From Chloroflexota bacterium (GTDB lineage: Bacteria; Chloroflexota; Dehalococcoidia; DSGV01): 36,141 nt of DNA. This document shows, in pieces, positions 7,767 through 17,138 of this stretch. The stretch spans positions 1 to 36,141 of the forward strand of contig JAJYLG010000027.1 of NCBI GenBank assembly GCA_021787985.1. Direction: 5' to 3'. How positions within the stretch are numbered: position 1 is the stretch's first letter; the number at the start of each line of letters is the position of its first letter. A program made the translations under genes and the position numbers. Below the pieces are notes generated by a model. That model was not told the DNA's origin. It ran no database searches and saw only the letters and a list, made by a program, of their open reading frames with translations.

Positions 7767-8825
7767 TCACGGCCTGCGGCGACGGAATCGGCTTCGGAGC
7801 TGCATGAGGGCTCCGTCCAGACTCGCTTTGAACTCCGCGTACTCGCGCACGTCGTCGGACTGTAGCCGTCGCACGTGCTCGCTGCCGAGCGCGATCAGGG
7901 CGCCAGCCACCCCCCCCATCAGAAGCGCCACGACCGCTTTGAGAGGAGTTCCACGCCGCTTCGGCTCCACAAATCCGCTCGGATGCTGAATGACCGTGAT
8001 CACCGGCGTATTGCGCACTTCCTCAAGCTTCGCCAACTCATAGTACTGATTGAGAGACAGGTAGAGCTGTTGGCGCAGCGTCAGCTGGCGTTCAAGACGG
8101 CCCACCTCGGCCCTCAACTCCGGGGAATCCTCCCAGCGACGGTTGCGCATCAGGAAGGCGGCGTACGCATCCTCGGCTGTCCCAAGCCGGTGCTGGGCTG
8201 AATCGAGACGCTGTTGGAGAAACTCCCGCTCTTCCTTGGCCTGGGACTGCTGCCGCCGCACGTTGAAATCATTCACAAGGGCCAGCAACCGCGCCGCTAT
8301 CTGCTCCGAGAGCTGAGGGTTGTCGGTCGTCACGTCGAAACCGACGATGCCTGTGCTCCGGTCGGTGTGCACGTCCACAATGCTAAGCATCCGGCGCAGG
8401 GCCAGCGCCGTAACCCGATCGGGGGTCGGTGCCTCGATCTTGAAATACCGGACCAGGTCACCTTGGAACGGTGGCTTTGTGGACAGCTGATACTGGGCCA
8501 TGACCACGTCGCGGAGGAGTTCCTTCGACTGGAGGAGGCTCGCGTAGAACTCCGGTGAGCTGGCGCTCGCGACTCCTGTCGCCAACCCAAACTGAGGAGC
8601 CAGCTGATTAATAAGGGACTGCGGAGTCTTCGGCTCCTGCGGGATGAAGGCGGCGCTCGCAACATACATGCGATGAGATAGGACGGAAAGCGAGCCCGCG
8701 AACACGCCGCTCGCGAGGGCAAGAGTCCCTATCAGAAGGCGCCGCTCAAGCAGCACACGAGCAAGAAACCACAGCGACACACTCTGATCCCTTCGCGGCC
8801 CTCCGAGCGCTGACGGCATACTCAT
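7767..8825 (-). CDS. wzz: Wzz/GNVR chain-length determinant protein
   Basis: A 352-residue inner-membrane polysaccharide co-polymerase without a kinase domain. The first transmembrane helix (about 27-50; LLIGTLALASGVFAGSLSVL) precedes the Wzz domain (YVASAAFIPQEPKTPQSLI). The middle is a long periplasmic coiled coil (about 180-270), followed by a proline-containing PSGFVEPKRRGTPLK motif and the second helix (about 300-322). Such proteins set polymer length together with Wzy. The ATG at 8825 has a GGAGGG sequence upstream, and its ATGA overlaps the end of the broken RmlD frame. That indicates the gene was once the last in an operon with it. IS256 DNA now separates it from the wzx end, so its present promoter is unclear. 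Confidence 0.85.
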   Translation of the reverse strand: MSMPSALGGPRRDQSVSLWFLARVLLERRLLIGTLALASGVFAGSLSVLSHRMYVASAAFIPQEPKTPQSLINQLAPQFGLATGVASASSPEFYASLLQSKELLRDVVMAQYQLSTKPPFQGDLVRYFKIEAPTPDRVTALALRRMLSIVDVHTDRSTGIVGFDVTTDNPQLSEQIAARLLALVNDFNVRRQQSQAKEEREFLQQRLDSAQHRLGTAEDAYAAFLMRNRRWEDSPELRAEVGRLERQLTLRQQLYLSLNQYYELAKLEEVRNTPVITVIQHPSGFVEPKRRGTPLKAVVALLMGGVAGALIALGSEHVRRLQSDDVREYAEFKASLDGALMQLRSRFRRRRP

Positions 8826-9315
8826 TCCCACCCTCCGGCCAAGTGTTCCCACTTCATCCGACGCGCGCCATACTCGAGGATGCCCGCCCTCCGACGTCGC
8901 ACCCAGCGCCAGGCCCGGAGATCCACCTAGCCGTTCCTGCCCGCCCCCATGCGCGGTCGCGGAGCCGGTAGCGGGAACTCGTCCGAAGAAATTGGCACCA
9001 GCTTACGGGTGGTCAGGTTCGCCCGGGCCAGGAATTCGCGCGCGACGTCGTAGCGATTGACGGATGCCCCAGTATTCAACATGTGATAGGTACCATAGAG
9101 GCCACTGTTGAAAAGCTGCGTGGGCACGCGGGAAATGTCCACGGTGTAGCTGGGCCGGCCGAACTTGTCATTCACGACCTCGAGCTGCGGCCCCTCGCGT
9201 CCCAGCGCATTGATCTTCCCGATGAGCGTCTTGTCTTTCGCGGCGCCCCTGAACCTCCGCCGGCGCGCACAACATAGTAGCGAAATACGAGCCTCGACAG
9301 GAAGAGCTCCCCCAG
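8822..9315 (-). pseudogene. RmlD-like reductase, C-terminal relic
   Basis: Reading leftward: FRYYVVRAG near 9290, then a frameshift, then KDKTLIGKINALGREGPQLE and VVNDKFGRPSYTVDISRVP, ending PLPAPRPRM before an in-frame TAG at 8927-8929. The same phase continues GILEYGARRMKWEHLAGGWE to a TGA at 8822-8824, inside the wzz start codon. This is the C-terminal half of a dTDP-4-dehydrorhamnose reductase family protein. It has lost its N-terminus to the IS256 insertion and also carries a frameshift and a nonsense codon. It is similar to, but clearly diverged from, the intact gene at 6572. Confidence 0.75.
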
Positions 9316-10451
9316 TCCCTTCGATCCACTTGTGGCGGCCGCGGGGATCGGGCTCGGCGAACTCCGTATGTGCGCCCCCCTTCTCTCCGCTGAACCGCGG
9401 CAGCGTCTTCGAGCGCCGCCGCTCCTCGACGAAGCTCCGCTCGCACAGGTTCGTCGTCCGCACAAACTTCCGCAGCCGCCACGGCAGCCGCAGGTGATTC
9501 AGCAGCGCCGGCAGGTCCTCGCTCAGGCACTTGCACGCCGCCGGAAACTCGGCGCCGTAGCGCTCTAAGAACGGCGCCGCGGCCTGCTCGCCCACCTCCA
9601 GCGTCGGCGCATCCCGGATGCCGATCAGGGCTGCCTTGCCCTCCGGCCATCGCTCGCCCGGGACCTTGGTCTCCAGGTTGCGCATGCGATGCACCCAGCA
9701 GCGCAGCCGCAGGCTCAGCGGCCAGACCTCGTCAATCGCCTGCAGCAGGCCCGGCGCGCCGTCCCTGGTCACCGTCAGCCCCCGCGCCGCCAGGTCCGCG
9801 CAGGAATTGGCGCCACCCCTCGTGGCTCTCCCGATTGCCGAGGGCCACCGAGAGCAGCACCTTCCGGCCCTCGAGGGTGATCGCCCATGCCACCAGCACC
9901 GCCTGGCGCGCCACGCCATGGACCCGCAGGGGCTCATAGACCCCGTCCCAAAACACCGGCAGCACCGGGATGTCCACCAGAGACCGCTGCCGGAACGCCT
10001 CGTACTCCGCCCACAGCCGCTCGGTCAGTTCGCTCACCGCGCACCGGGAGAGCAGGCACCTCCTCACCTCATCGGTGAAGGCGGCCTTCACGTCCCGCGT
10101 CGAGCGCCGCCGGGCGTACATCTCCGCGGCGAGCCGCTCGACCACGTCTGAGTGGCCGCGCAGGAAGTCGTACAGCGCCGAGCGGTAAGGCCCGCCAGCG
10201 TCCCGCACCTGAAAAATCGCCAGCGCCACCCGGCCCTGGGCCGTGTCCACATGCCCCGGCACATAGCCACTGCGCTGGCCACGGCCGCCGGTGCGCGCGT
10301 AGCGCTCGCGCCCCACGAAATGCGTCTGCTCCCGCTCCACCGCCTCCTGGACCAGCCGGGCCGTGGCCAGCTGCACCAATCCGCTCAGCGCGCTGGCCCC
10401 AAACTCGCTGCCCTCCGTTTGCTTGAGGAACCGCGCGATCTCTTCCCGCAA
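9316..10451 (-). pseudogene. IS256-family (mutator-type) transposase, frameshifted
   Basis: The first part (10451 to about 9808) encodes EEIARFLKQTEGSEFGASAL, AIFQVRDAGGPYRSALYD, LSELTERL-like helices and VDIPVLPVFWDGVYEPLRVHG, with the first catalytic Asp region, then LSVALGNRESHEGWRQFL. After a one-base shift near 9808 the next phase continues ADLAARGLTVTRDGAPGLLQ, RLRCWVHRMRNLETKVP and TTNLCERSFVEERRRSKTLP, a classic IS256 signature. A further phase change near 9380 precedes an LIxAAA-like tail. A TTG at 10451 is the only obvious start; the frame is open to about 10520. Not functional. Confidence 0.85.
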
Positions 10452-10520
10452 CCAGGCACTCGGACTATCTTCGCCATGCGGCGTGACTGCTTCTGCCCAT
10501 TCCGGGCGTCAAGGTTCGGC
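9316..10520 (-). mobile_element. IS256-family element, decayed
   Basis: Defined by the frameshifted transposase it carries. Terminal inverted repeats and target duplications could not be identified, so both boundaries are approximate. It separates the wzx end (10649) from the rmlD relic and wzz, all on the same strand. The 10452-10648 stretch between it and wzx shows nothing else recognisable. Confidence 0.6.
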
Positions 10521-10648
10521 AAGACCCCGAGAAGGTATCACGCCGCATTCACTCTTACAGAGAACTTAGGGCATCACCGCGCTCAGCTGCCTTCCGGGTC
10601 ACGTCTGATGGCCCAGAGTCTGTGCCCGGATCGCGCAACGGGTCACCA

Positions 10649-12226
10649 TCAACGAGCGACCATTTGCCGTAGACCCCGCCGCCCCCTCGACCAGTACGCT
10701 CGCATCTCGCTCGGCGTAAGCCCTAGCAACCCCGGGAACCGGTAGAGCACGGCCCCGAGCAGCGCCGCCTGCACGAGGCCCATGCAGGCGAATCGAGCCC
10801 AGACATTGGCGGGTCCGAGTACGGTCACGGCGAAGAATACCGCCGTGGTGCCAGCCCCGACCACCGTCGCAGTGGCAAGCTGATGACCGAGCTGGCGTAT
10901 GATCCGGAGCCCAAGATACCGAGCGTTGAACGCGTGCAAGACCCAGACGGACACAAGGTTAATGGCCACCTGTTTGATTGCCAAGCCCATGGCGCCGAGT
11001 TGCAGCCCCGGCACTAGCCAGCCGGTTGGGGCAACCAGGACGTACGATAGGGCTACTCCGACTCCCAGCGCGCCGATCGTCAGGTTCCGGTACAGCGTCA
11101 CGCGCTCGGTGGCGTAGAAGAACACACCGTTGAGCTGTCCGAGCGTTTGGTACACTGGATAGAATGCCATGAGTGTAGTCACGGGCTGCGCGCTCGCGTA
11201 GCGCGCCCCGGCCAACCCGTGCACAAAGGACCCGGCGTTGAATGCCAGGAGAAACCCCATGACGCACGAGACCAAGAACAGCCACCGCGTAGTCTTCTCG
11301 AACACCGACCGCAGCCGCTGCCGGTCGTTGGCGGCGTTCGCGGCGGAGAACTCACGCCACACAATGTTCAGCGCCGACGTCGTGAACAGCAGCACGATCC
11401 CGCTCCACTGGGCCCCGAGGGCGAAATAGCCCTGCTGCTCCGAGCCGGATGCGGTCTGCAGCAGCCAGCGATCGAAAAAGTCGTGCGCAAACACCGCCAC
11501 GCTCAGCACTGCCAGCGGGCGCGCGTACGCAAGAAAGAACGCACGGCACTGGCGCTGCTCGGCGGACGAGGCCGCTGGCTGGAAGTACTGGCGACGCTTC
11601 GGCAGCACAAAGCCGCCGATCACTCCCACGACTGTAATGGCGGCGGCCACGTAGCTGGCGACGACGAAGGTACCCAACGCCAGCGCCCCCAGCGCGTACA
11701 ACCCCAGGAACAGCGCGAGCCGTACCAGCTGCGTGACGAGCATGATCTTCTGGACGCGTACGGTCTCGGCCTTGGCATCGCCGAGCTGCAGCAGGAAGGT
11801 CCCTAGGAACGTCAGCCATTCCAGGCCTGTGATGATCCAGACGTAGAACACGCGCTGTTCCGGCCAGATCTGGGGCGCCAACCCCAGACGGTCCGCAAGG
11901 AGGATGACCAGGAGGAGGATCGCGATCTGAATGAGCAGCCAGCGCGCGTACAACACGGCGGCCGCGCCGCTAGCTCTGTGCTTGGCGTTATGCGTGTAGG
12001 CAGCGGTCGAGGCGCCGAAGTCGAGGAACGACCGTGAGGTCCTAGCCGCAGCGGTGAGGAATTGGAAGCCACCGTAGTCCCGTGGGCCCAAGGCACGGGG
12101 CACGACGCTTGCCGTCGTGACCCCGATGGCCAGCTTGACGACATTCGCAAAGAGCGTAACCGCAAAGCGCCGCGGAACAGAGTCCGTGGCCTGAGGGCCT
12201 CCGCTGGTCAGGTCCCCACCACTCAT
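10649..12226 (-). CDS. wzx: Wzx-type flippase (oligosaccharide flippase family)
   Basis: A 525-residue polytopic membrane protein with about 12-14 hydrophobic helices. It has the N-terminal pattern of the polysaccharide synthesis/MATE-like flippase family (FANVVKLAIGVTTASVVPRA, then LGPRDYGGFQFL). It would flip lipid-linked repeat units across the inner membrane. The true start is ATG 12226, whose ATGA overlaps the stop of the upstream glycosyltransferase. The open frame extends further upstream only as an antisense-like, glycine/arginine-rich artefact. It is the last intact gene of its operon segment; IS256 DNA follows. Confidence 0.85.
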   Translation of the reverse strand: MSGGDLTSGGPQATDSVPRRFAVTLFANVVKLAIGVTTASVVPRALGPRDYGGFQFLTAAARTSRSFLDFGASTAAYTHNAKHRASGAAAVLYARWLLIQIAILLLVILLADRLGLAPQIWPEQRVFYVWIITGLEWLTFLGTFLLQLGDAKAETVRVQKIMLVTQLVRLALFLGLYALGALALGTFVVASYVAAAITVVGVIGGFVLPKRRQYFQPAASSAEQRQCRAFFLAYARPLAVLSVAVFAHDFFDRWLLQTASGSEQQGYFALGAQWSGIVLLFTTSALNIVWREFSAANAANDRQRLRSVFEKTTRWLFLVSCVMGFLLAFNAGSFVHGLAGARYASAQPVTTLMAFYPVYQTLGQLNGVFFYATERVTLYRNLTIGALGVGVALSYVLVAPTGWLVPGLQLGAMGLAIKQVAINLVSVWVLHAFNARYLGLRIIRQLGHQLATATVVGAGTTAVFFAVTVLGPANVWARFACMGLVQAALLGAVLYRFPGLLGLTPSEMRAYWSRGRRGLRQMVAR

Positions 12227-13155
12227 GACAGGGGAGCGTCCTGGCGGCCCACTCCTCTGTACAGGTCCCCGAACCCCCCCGCCATTCCCTCCAGCGCCGC
12301 GGTGCCGCGGCCCGTTAGAAACCGCATCAGCGCGAGCAACCAGAGCCCGGCCTCCGCCCAAGCCCACGGCAGCCACCCCTGCCCCGCGGAGCGCAACAGC
12401 TTGCGGTACAGGTAGTGATGGTTGACCACCATCATGCGCCAGGTGCGGCGCACGCTGTCCCGGCCGGCCTCCGCCTGCTCGTGCGCCAGGCGCGCGTCCG
12501 GCAGCTGCACCAGTCGCGCCGCGCGCGAGACACGGTACGAGAGGTCCCAGTCGTCCCCCCACCAGCGATCCCGGAGCGCCATATCGAACTGGTGGATCTC
12601 CAGGACCCGCCGCCGGTAGCTCATCATGCAACCGGAGAACACCTCGACGTCCGTCCGCTTCGACACGGACAGGGAGTGGCAGGGGAACCCCGACCGCTGC
12701 AAGTACCCGCGCTTGCCCATGCGAGCGAGCATGAACACGCGTCGCAGCAGGGGCGAGCCTCGAACCAGGGGCGGCACGTAGGTGATGGATCCCTGAACGC
12801 CCCCGATCTCGCCCGCCGCATCGGCCGCGTACACTGCGAGGATCCGCTCACAGTAGGCGGGCTCCAGCACCACGTCGTCGTCCAGGAAGAACACCACTTC
12901 GCCCGTGCCGTTCGCGATGCCCAGCATCCGCTGCCGGACCAGGGACGGCTGGGTGCGCACGTACTTCAGCGCGAAGGGGGCCGCGGCGTACTCCCGCTGC
13001 AGCTCCGCGCCCAGCTGCTCGTCCGTGCCCGCATGCACGACGACCACCTCGCCGGGCACGACGGTCTGCGCCGCCAGAGAGCCGAGACACTTCCTCAAGG
13101 TGACAGGACGGTTCATCGTGCAGATGACGACTGACGCCGACGGGAGCTTCGACAC
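12223..13155 (-). CDS. Glycosyltransferase family 2
   Basis: A 310-residue GT-A enzyme. The N-terminal nucleotide-binding strand is ASVVICTMNRPVTLRKCLGS, and the DxD-type metal motif appears as FFLDDDVVL (about residues 88-97). WWGDDWDLSYRVSRAARLVQ provides the downstream ED-like acceptor/catalytic region. The C-terminal part has a hydrophobic helix (WAEAGLWLLALMRFLTG) suggesting membrane association. The GTG start at 13155 lies 12 bases after the preceding gene without a clear ribosome binding site, so coupling is likely. It adds one sugar of the repeat unit; donor and linkage cannot be read from sequence. Confidence 0.85.
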   Translation of the reverse strand: MSKLPSASVVICTMNRPVTLRKCLGSLAAQTVVPGEVVVVHAGTDEQLGAELQREYAAAPFALKYVRTQPSLVRQRMLGIANGTGEVVFFLDDDVVLEPAYCERILAVYAADAAGEIGGVQGSITYVPPLVRGSPLLRRVFMLARMGKRGYLQRSGFPCHSLSVSKRTDVEVFSGCMMSYRRRVLEIHQFDMALRDRWWGDDWDLSYRVSRAARLVQLPDARLAHEQAEAGRDSVRRTWRMMVVNHHYLYRKLLRSAGQGWLPWAWAEAGLWLLALMRFLTGRGTAALEGMAGGFGDLYRGVGRQDAPLS

Positions 13156-13167
13156 GGGGTGCGACGC

Positions 13168-14436
13168 CTAGGCCGGCGGAATGGCGGGCAGATCCGAGCT
13201 GTACAGCCTCTCCAGGCGCGCGAGCATCCGGGAGAGTGTGAATTCGGCAAGGTACCGTGCCCGCCCCCGGCGGCCCATCTCCTCCGCTCCACTCTTGTCC
13301 GCGAGGACGGCAACCAGCGCTTCAGCCAACGCGTCGGAGTCCGCGGGGGGCACCAACTTCCCGGTCACCCCGTCCACGATCTCCTCGGGAACGCCGGCGA
13401 CGCGGGTTCCCACGACCGGCTTGCCCAGGGCCATCGCCTCGATCACCACGTACGGCAGACTTTCGTAGCCGGTGGACGGCAACGCGACCGCATCGAGCAG
13501 GTACACGATATCGAGCACGTCGCTGCGGTAGCCCGTGAACACGATGGCGTCCCCGACACCCAGCTGGCGCGCCAGGGCCTGCACGGCGCTGCGCCGTTCC
13601 CCTTCTCCGACCAGGAGGACCTTCACCGTGGGGAAGCGCGAGCGGAGCGTGGGGACTGCGCGGACCAGCCACTCCTGCCCCTTCCGCGGCTCGAAGCTCC
13701 CCACGGCGCCTATCGCCACGGTGGCGCTATCGAAGCCGAGCTCCGCCCTCAGGGCCGCTTGGCGCGCGGCAGAAGGGGGCGGAGGGTCGGGGATTCCGTA
13801 CGGGATGACGCCAAGGGACGCGCCGTCGAAACCCCGCACCTCTCGCAGCGACTGCGCCGACGCCTGGGACGCGGCGACGATGGCACGAAGCGAAGCGAAC
13901 ACGCGCCGATCGAGCGAGCGCTCCACTGTCCGGGGGAACGCCAGGGGTTCCGCGAGGTTGTGATACGTCATCACGCACATGGGCAGGCCGACCGCTCGCG
14001 CGGCGATCGCGGCCAGCCGGCAACTCTCTCCTCCAGGGTAGCCACCGTTGTTGATGTGCAGGATGTCTATCCGGCGGTCACGAAGCGCTCGCACGACGAC
14101 CCGCCAGTTCCGGAGGTTCCTCGCCTGTCTGAGCAGGCCCTTCGGTACCGCGCGCCACCGATAGAGGAGCGGGTAGCGCCTGAGCGGCCGCGCCCTCGCG
14201 AGCACACGGCTGGTGGCGGACGAACCCACGCGGAGTTCGGTGACCTCGAACGGTCGGGGCTCCGGGTACTCGTGGAGGTACCTCACGAACGATGGATTCT
14301 CGGCACACAGCACCTGGACATCATAGCGGTCGCGATCGAGGCCGTGGACGACGTCGCGCAGAAAGCGTTCGGCGCCGCCGACCACCCCGACTTCCGTGAA
14401 GAAGGCAAGCCGCGTCCTGGCAGGGTGGGCGCTCAC
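13168..14436 (-). CDS. Glycosyltransferase family 4 (GT-B)
   Basis: A 422-residue retaining glycosyltransferase. The N-terminal Rossmann half opens with RLAFFTEVGVVGGAERFLRD (the GGAE loop is typical). The C-terminal half carries VAIGAVGSFEPRKGQEWLV, VLLVGEGERRSAVQALARQL and the EX7E donor-binding region PSTGYESLPYVVIEAMALGK followed by PVVGTRVAGVPEEIVDG. It acts on the cytosolic face in repeat-unit assembly. GTG 14436 overlaps the previous stop by 4 bases (GTGA), so it is translationally coupled to the 635-residue transferase gene. Confidence 0.87.
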   Translation of the reverse strand: MSAHPARTRLAFFTEVGVVGGAERFLRDVVHGLDRDRYDVQVLCAENPSFVRYLHEYPEPRPFEVTELRVGSSATSRVLARARPLRRYPLLYRWRAVPKGLLRQARNLRNWRVVVRALRDRRIDILHINNGGYPGGESCRLAAIAARAVGLPMCVMTYHNLAEPLAFPRTVERSLDRRVFASLRAIVAASQASAQSLREVRGFDGASLGVIPYGIPDPPPPSAARQAALRAELGFDSATVAIGAVGSFEPRKGQEWLVRAVPTLRSRFPTVKVLLVGEGERRSAVQALARQLGVGDAIVFTGYRSDVLDIVYLLDAVALPSTGYESLPYVVIEAMALGKPVVGTRVAGVPEEIVDGVTGKLVPPADSDALAEALVAVLADKSGAEEMGRRGRARYLAEFTLSRMLARLERLYSSDLPAIPPA

Positions 14437-16340
14437 ACTGCGCCCAAGGCGCGGGAGCGGCCTGCCAGATGATCTTGTCGAAGACCATCGATGAAATCGA
14501 CCACTCGCTCGGCCGATCGGCCATCCGATGGGCCACAGTACGCCGCCACGCGCGAGGCCCGCGGGTCAGGCCCCGACACCGTGAGCGCCCGTACGATGGC
14601 CTCCGCCAGCGACTCGGGGGCGGACACCGTGGGGATCTCGGCGCGGCCGTCCAAGGGGTAGTCCACACCCCACCGGCAGTCGCTGACGACAATCACGCGC
14701 TTTCCCGCCAGCCAGGCCTCCAGCGCCGCGGTACTCACCGGGCTGATGACCAGATCGGACTCCTCGAGGCAACGCTCGAACGGGACGTCCGCCGCAAGCT
14801 CATCCACGCGGTCACCCCACGACGCGAGCAGCTCACGGTAGTAATCCGTCCGCTCCGAGGGGTGGGGGCGCAGAACGCAGCGCAATCGACCAGGCAGCCG
14901 GCGAAGTCCGTCCAGCACGAGCCGGAGATAGCGCTCGGAGATCGTCGAGTCCTTGGCGGCGTTGAAGTTGATGTGCGTCGCCGTGAGCACAAGAGCCGTG
15001 GGGGGCTCGGAGCGGCGACGAGGACGTGGCGTGGCGCCCGATCCGGCGTAGCGATCGAACACCGGGTTTCCTACGACGCGCAGCCGCTGCCTGTCGACCC
15101 CCCACGACGCCAATTGGTCACGCACCGGTTCGCTCCACACGAGCACGTGGTCCGCGGACCGCTTGTCGTCGTCCAACTGGGCGGACACACTCAGACCGTG
15201 CTGCACGACGACTGACGGTATTCCGAGGCTTCTCGCGGCGCAGACCTGCAACCGCGGTCGTTCCGGAGCGTCGAACGGCACGACAACGCAGCTCACGCCG
15301 CCGCGGGTGTACGCCGCCCGGAGGCCGGCCAGCTGCGTCGCCAGACCCGGTATCCGCCCGGCGACATAGGCGTCGAGCACGGGTTCGAGCGCCGGCCGAA
15401 TGTCGGTCCCCCGCAGCATACGGCTGCGCCACCACGCGGCATCCGCGCGCGCCCGCTCCCAGCGGAGCCGTATCGACCGAGCCGCGCCGAGAGCGTCCTC
15501 GCCGCCGTCCGCGGACGTCACGTCCAGCACGCGCGCGCCGGCGCGGAAGTACCTCAGTGCCCTGCCGGGCGATGGTGCGGCTGCAGGGTCGAACCGGATC
15601 GCGTCGCCCAGGCCCCGCGCGCCCCACGCATCGATCACCGGCCCCAGGGCCGGATAGTAGTTGAACAGCACCGTGCCTTGCCGCCGGCCCAGCGCCCACT
15701 CGCTGCGCGATTCGGTCAGGAAGCGCCCGAGGAGTCGGCGCCCCAGTGCCGCAACCTTGCCGCCTCGACGTCCGGCTCGCCGAGCCGACTCCAGCCAGTA
15801 GTGCGCCTCCTTCTGAGACTGCCCGCTCGACGCCACGATCCTCTCGACCGGAACGTCCGCTCCCCGGCTGACGGCCGCCAACCCGTGCCACACCGGCGCG
15901 TCCGGCGCCGCATCGCACAGCACCAGGTCGGGCCGCTCCTCCTGGAGCAGCCGCCGGGAGGCACCCAGTGTCCGCACCAGCGGAAACAGTACCGCGTAGC
16001 TGAGCTCAAACTCCAGGAGGCTGCCCAGCGAGACACCGCAGAGCAGCGTGAAGTCGCCGTCTTCGTCCGCGTGCCAGCTCTGACGCACCGCCTGAACGGC
16101 AGCGTTGGCTTCCGCCACGGCCAGCGCATCCAGCAGGTCATCCAGGAGCACCGCCGGCAACCCGGCGGCGGCCGCCGTCTCGCGGACGAGCCAGCTGTCG
16201 GTGGCTACGGTGCAGGAAGCGGCCGGACCGTAGCGCCGCCGCACTGCCTCCACCGACGCGGCATGCTCGAGTAATGCCACCAGGACACGCCGCGGCCCCG
16301 AGCTCATGCGCGGCGCACCGGGGCGACGCCGGAAAGGCAT
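14433..16340 (-). CDS. Large GT-B-like surface-polysaccharide transferase
   Basis: A 635-residue protein without membrane helices. The C-terminal half (about 360-620) looks like the CDP-glycerol glycerophosphotransferase / UDP-GlcNAc 2-epimerase-like GT-B fold: VVVQHGLSVSAQLDDDKRSA, LVWSEPVRDQLASWGV, LRVVGNPVFDRYAGS, CVLRPHPSERTDYYRELL and ESDLVISPVSTAALEAWLAG. The N-terminal half (about 18-300) is a second nucleotide-fold-like region with no confident match. Such proteins transfer sugars or polyol phosphates in capsule synthesis, and its position next to the CMP-nonulosonate genes makes it a candidate nonulosonate transferase (inference). The ATG at 16340 has GGCGGTGAG just upstream; MSSGPRR at 16307 is an alternative. 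Confidence 0.65.
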   Translation of the reverse strand: MPFRRRPGAPRMSSGPRRVLVALLEHAASVEAVRRRYGPAASCTVATDSWLVRETAAAAGLPAVLLDDLLDALAVAEANAAVQAVRQSWHADEDGDFTLLCGVSLGSLLEFELSYAVLFPLVRTLGASRRLLQEERPDLVLCDAAPDAPVWHGLAAVSRGADVPVERIVASSGQSQKEAHYWLESARRAGRRGGKVAALGRRLLGRFLTESRSEWALGRRQGTVLFNYYPALGPVIDAWGARGLGDAIRFDPAAAPSPGRALRYFRAGARVLDVTSADGGEDALGAARSIRLRWERARADAAWWRSRMLRGTDIRPALEPVLDAYVAGRIPGLATQLAGLRAAYTRGGVSCVVVPFDAPERPRLQVCAARSLGIPSVVVQHGLSVSAQLDDDKRSADHVLVWSEPVRDQLASWGVDRQRLRVVGNPVFDRYAGSGATPRPRRRSEPPTALVLTATHINFNAAKDSTISERYLRLVLDGLRRLPGRLRCVLRPHPSERTDYYRELLASWGDRVDELAADVPFERCLEESDLVISPVSTAALEAWLAGKRVIVVSDCRWGVDYPLDGRAEIPTVSAPESLAEAIVRALTVSGPDPRASRVAAYCGPSDGRSAERVVDFIDGLRQDHLAGRSRALGAV

Positions 16341-16352
16341 CTCACCGCCGCC

Positions 16353-17099
16353 TCAGACCTGAAGCGGGCGTTCGCCAACGATCAGGATGTTGATCGTGCC
16401 GATGTACGAGCCGCCTCCGATGATCACCCGGGCAAGGAGGGCGAGGATGGGACGCACCAGCACCGCCCACGTCAAGAGCCGGGCCCAGGCGGCCACGGTG
16501 CGCGGAGGCGCGGGATTGACGGGAAGCACGCCCACGACCCCGAAGCCTGTCGCAAGCAGCACTTGTCTGGCGCTCTCCGCCGTGAAGATCACTTCGTGCG
16601 TGAAGTCCACGTAGCGGTCACGCGCCCCAAAGATGGACGCCCCGTTCGGCGTCTTCATGATCAAACGACCACCCGGCTTGAGCGCCGCTCGGGCACTGGC
16701 GAGGAAAACGAGCACCTCCGGCTTGGTGAGGTGTTCCACGAAATCGTTCGCCACGATCGCGTCGAGCTCGCCGTGATACACGCCGAGCTGCGCGAGGCCG
16801 TCGCCCAGCCGGACGTTGGTCACACCCATGCGCCGCGACACTTCGAGCATCTGCGGGCTCGAGTCGAATCCCTCGACCCGGCGGTACCCTTCCCTCTCCA
16901 GGAAGTAACAGAACTGGCCGCTGCCGCACCCGACCTCTACGATATGGGCGTCGCGGTCCGCGGGCAGCCACGGCCCGTGCGTCGCCCGATAGAAAGCGCG
17001 CAGGTCCTCGAAGGCGGCCGGGTCCGCCAACCCCTGGTAGTAGTGCGGTGACGCCTCGACGTACGCATCGTAGATGCGCTGACGATAGTCTGCCGTCAC
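16353..17099 (-). CDS. Class I SAM-dependent methyltransferase
   Basis: A 248-residue protein. Motif I is HIVEVGCGSGQFCYFLE (about 52-68). The acidic motif after strand 2 is VEGFDSSPQML, and DAIVANDFVEHL represents motif II. A post-motif LKPGGRLIMKTPNG completes the Methyltransf_11/23 pattern. A hydrophobic C-terminal segment (WARLLTWAVLVRPILALLAR) suggests membrane contact. It would O- or N-methylate a sugar or lipid-linked intermediate; the target is unknown. The GTG at 17099 follows GGAGCGGACG. About 39 bases separate it from the preceding cytidylyltransferase. Confidence 0.8.
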   Translation of the reverse strand: MTADYRQRIYDAYVEASPHYYQGLADPAAFEDLRAFYRATHGPWLPADRDAHIVEVGCGSGQFCYFLEREGYRRVEGFDSSPQMLEVSRRMGVTNVRLGDGLAQLGVYHGELDAIVANDFVEHLTKPEVLVFLASARAALKPGGRLIMKTPNGASIFGARDRYVDFTHEVIFTAESARQVLLATGFGVVGVLPVNPAPPRTVAAWARLLTWAVLVRPILALLARVIIGGGSYIGTINILIVGERPLQV

Positions 17100-17138
17100 C
17101 GTCCGCTCCTCGCGGGCAAGGCGGCCGCTGACACGACG

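Noticed and set aside
9618-10745. Long plus-strand open frames opposite the IS256 transposase
   Set aside because: Their translations are Arg/Pro/Gln-rich without family motifs, whereas the minus strand gives clear transposase sequence. They are antisense by-products of high GC.
12227-12631. In-frame 135-codon upstream extension of wzx
   Set aside because: It overlaps the GT2 gene entirely and is Gly/Arg-rich. The ATGA overlap at 12223-12226 gives the natural start.
13159-14472. 437-codon plus-strand frame opposite the GT4 gene
   Set aside because: The minus strand encodes an unmistakable GT4 protein with coupled neighbours. The plus-strand translation is histidine/arginine/glycine-rich and unmatched.
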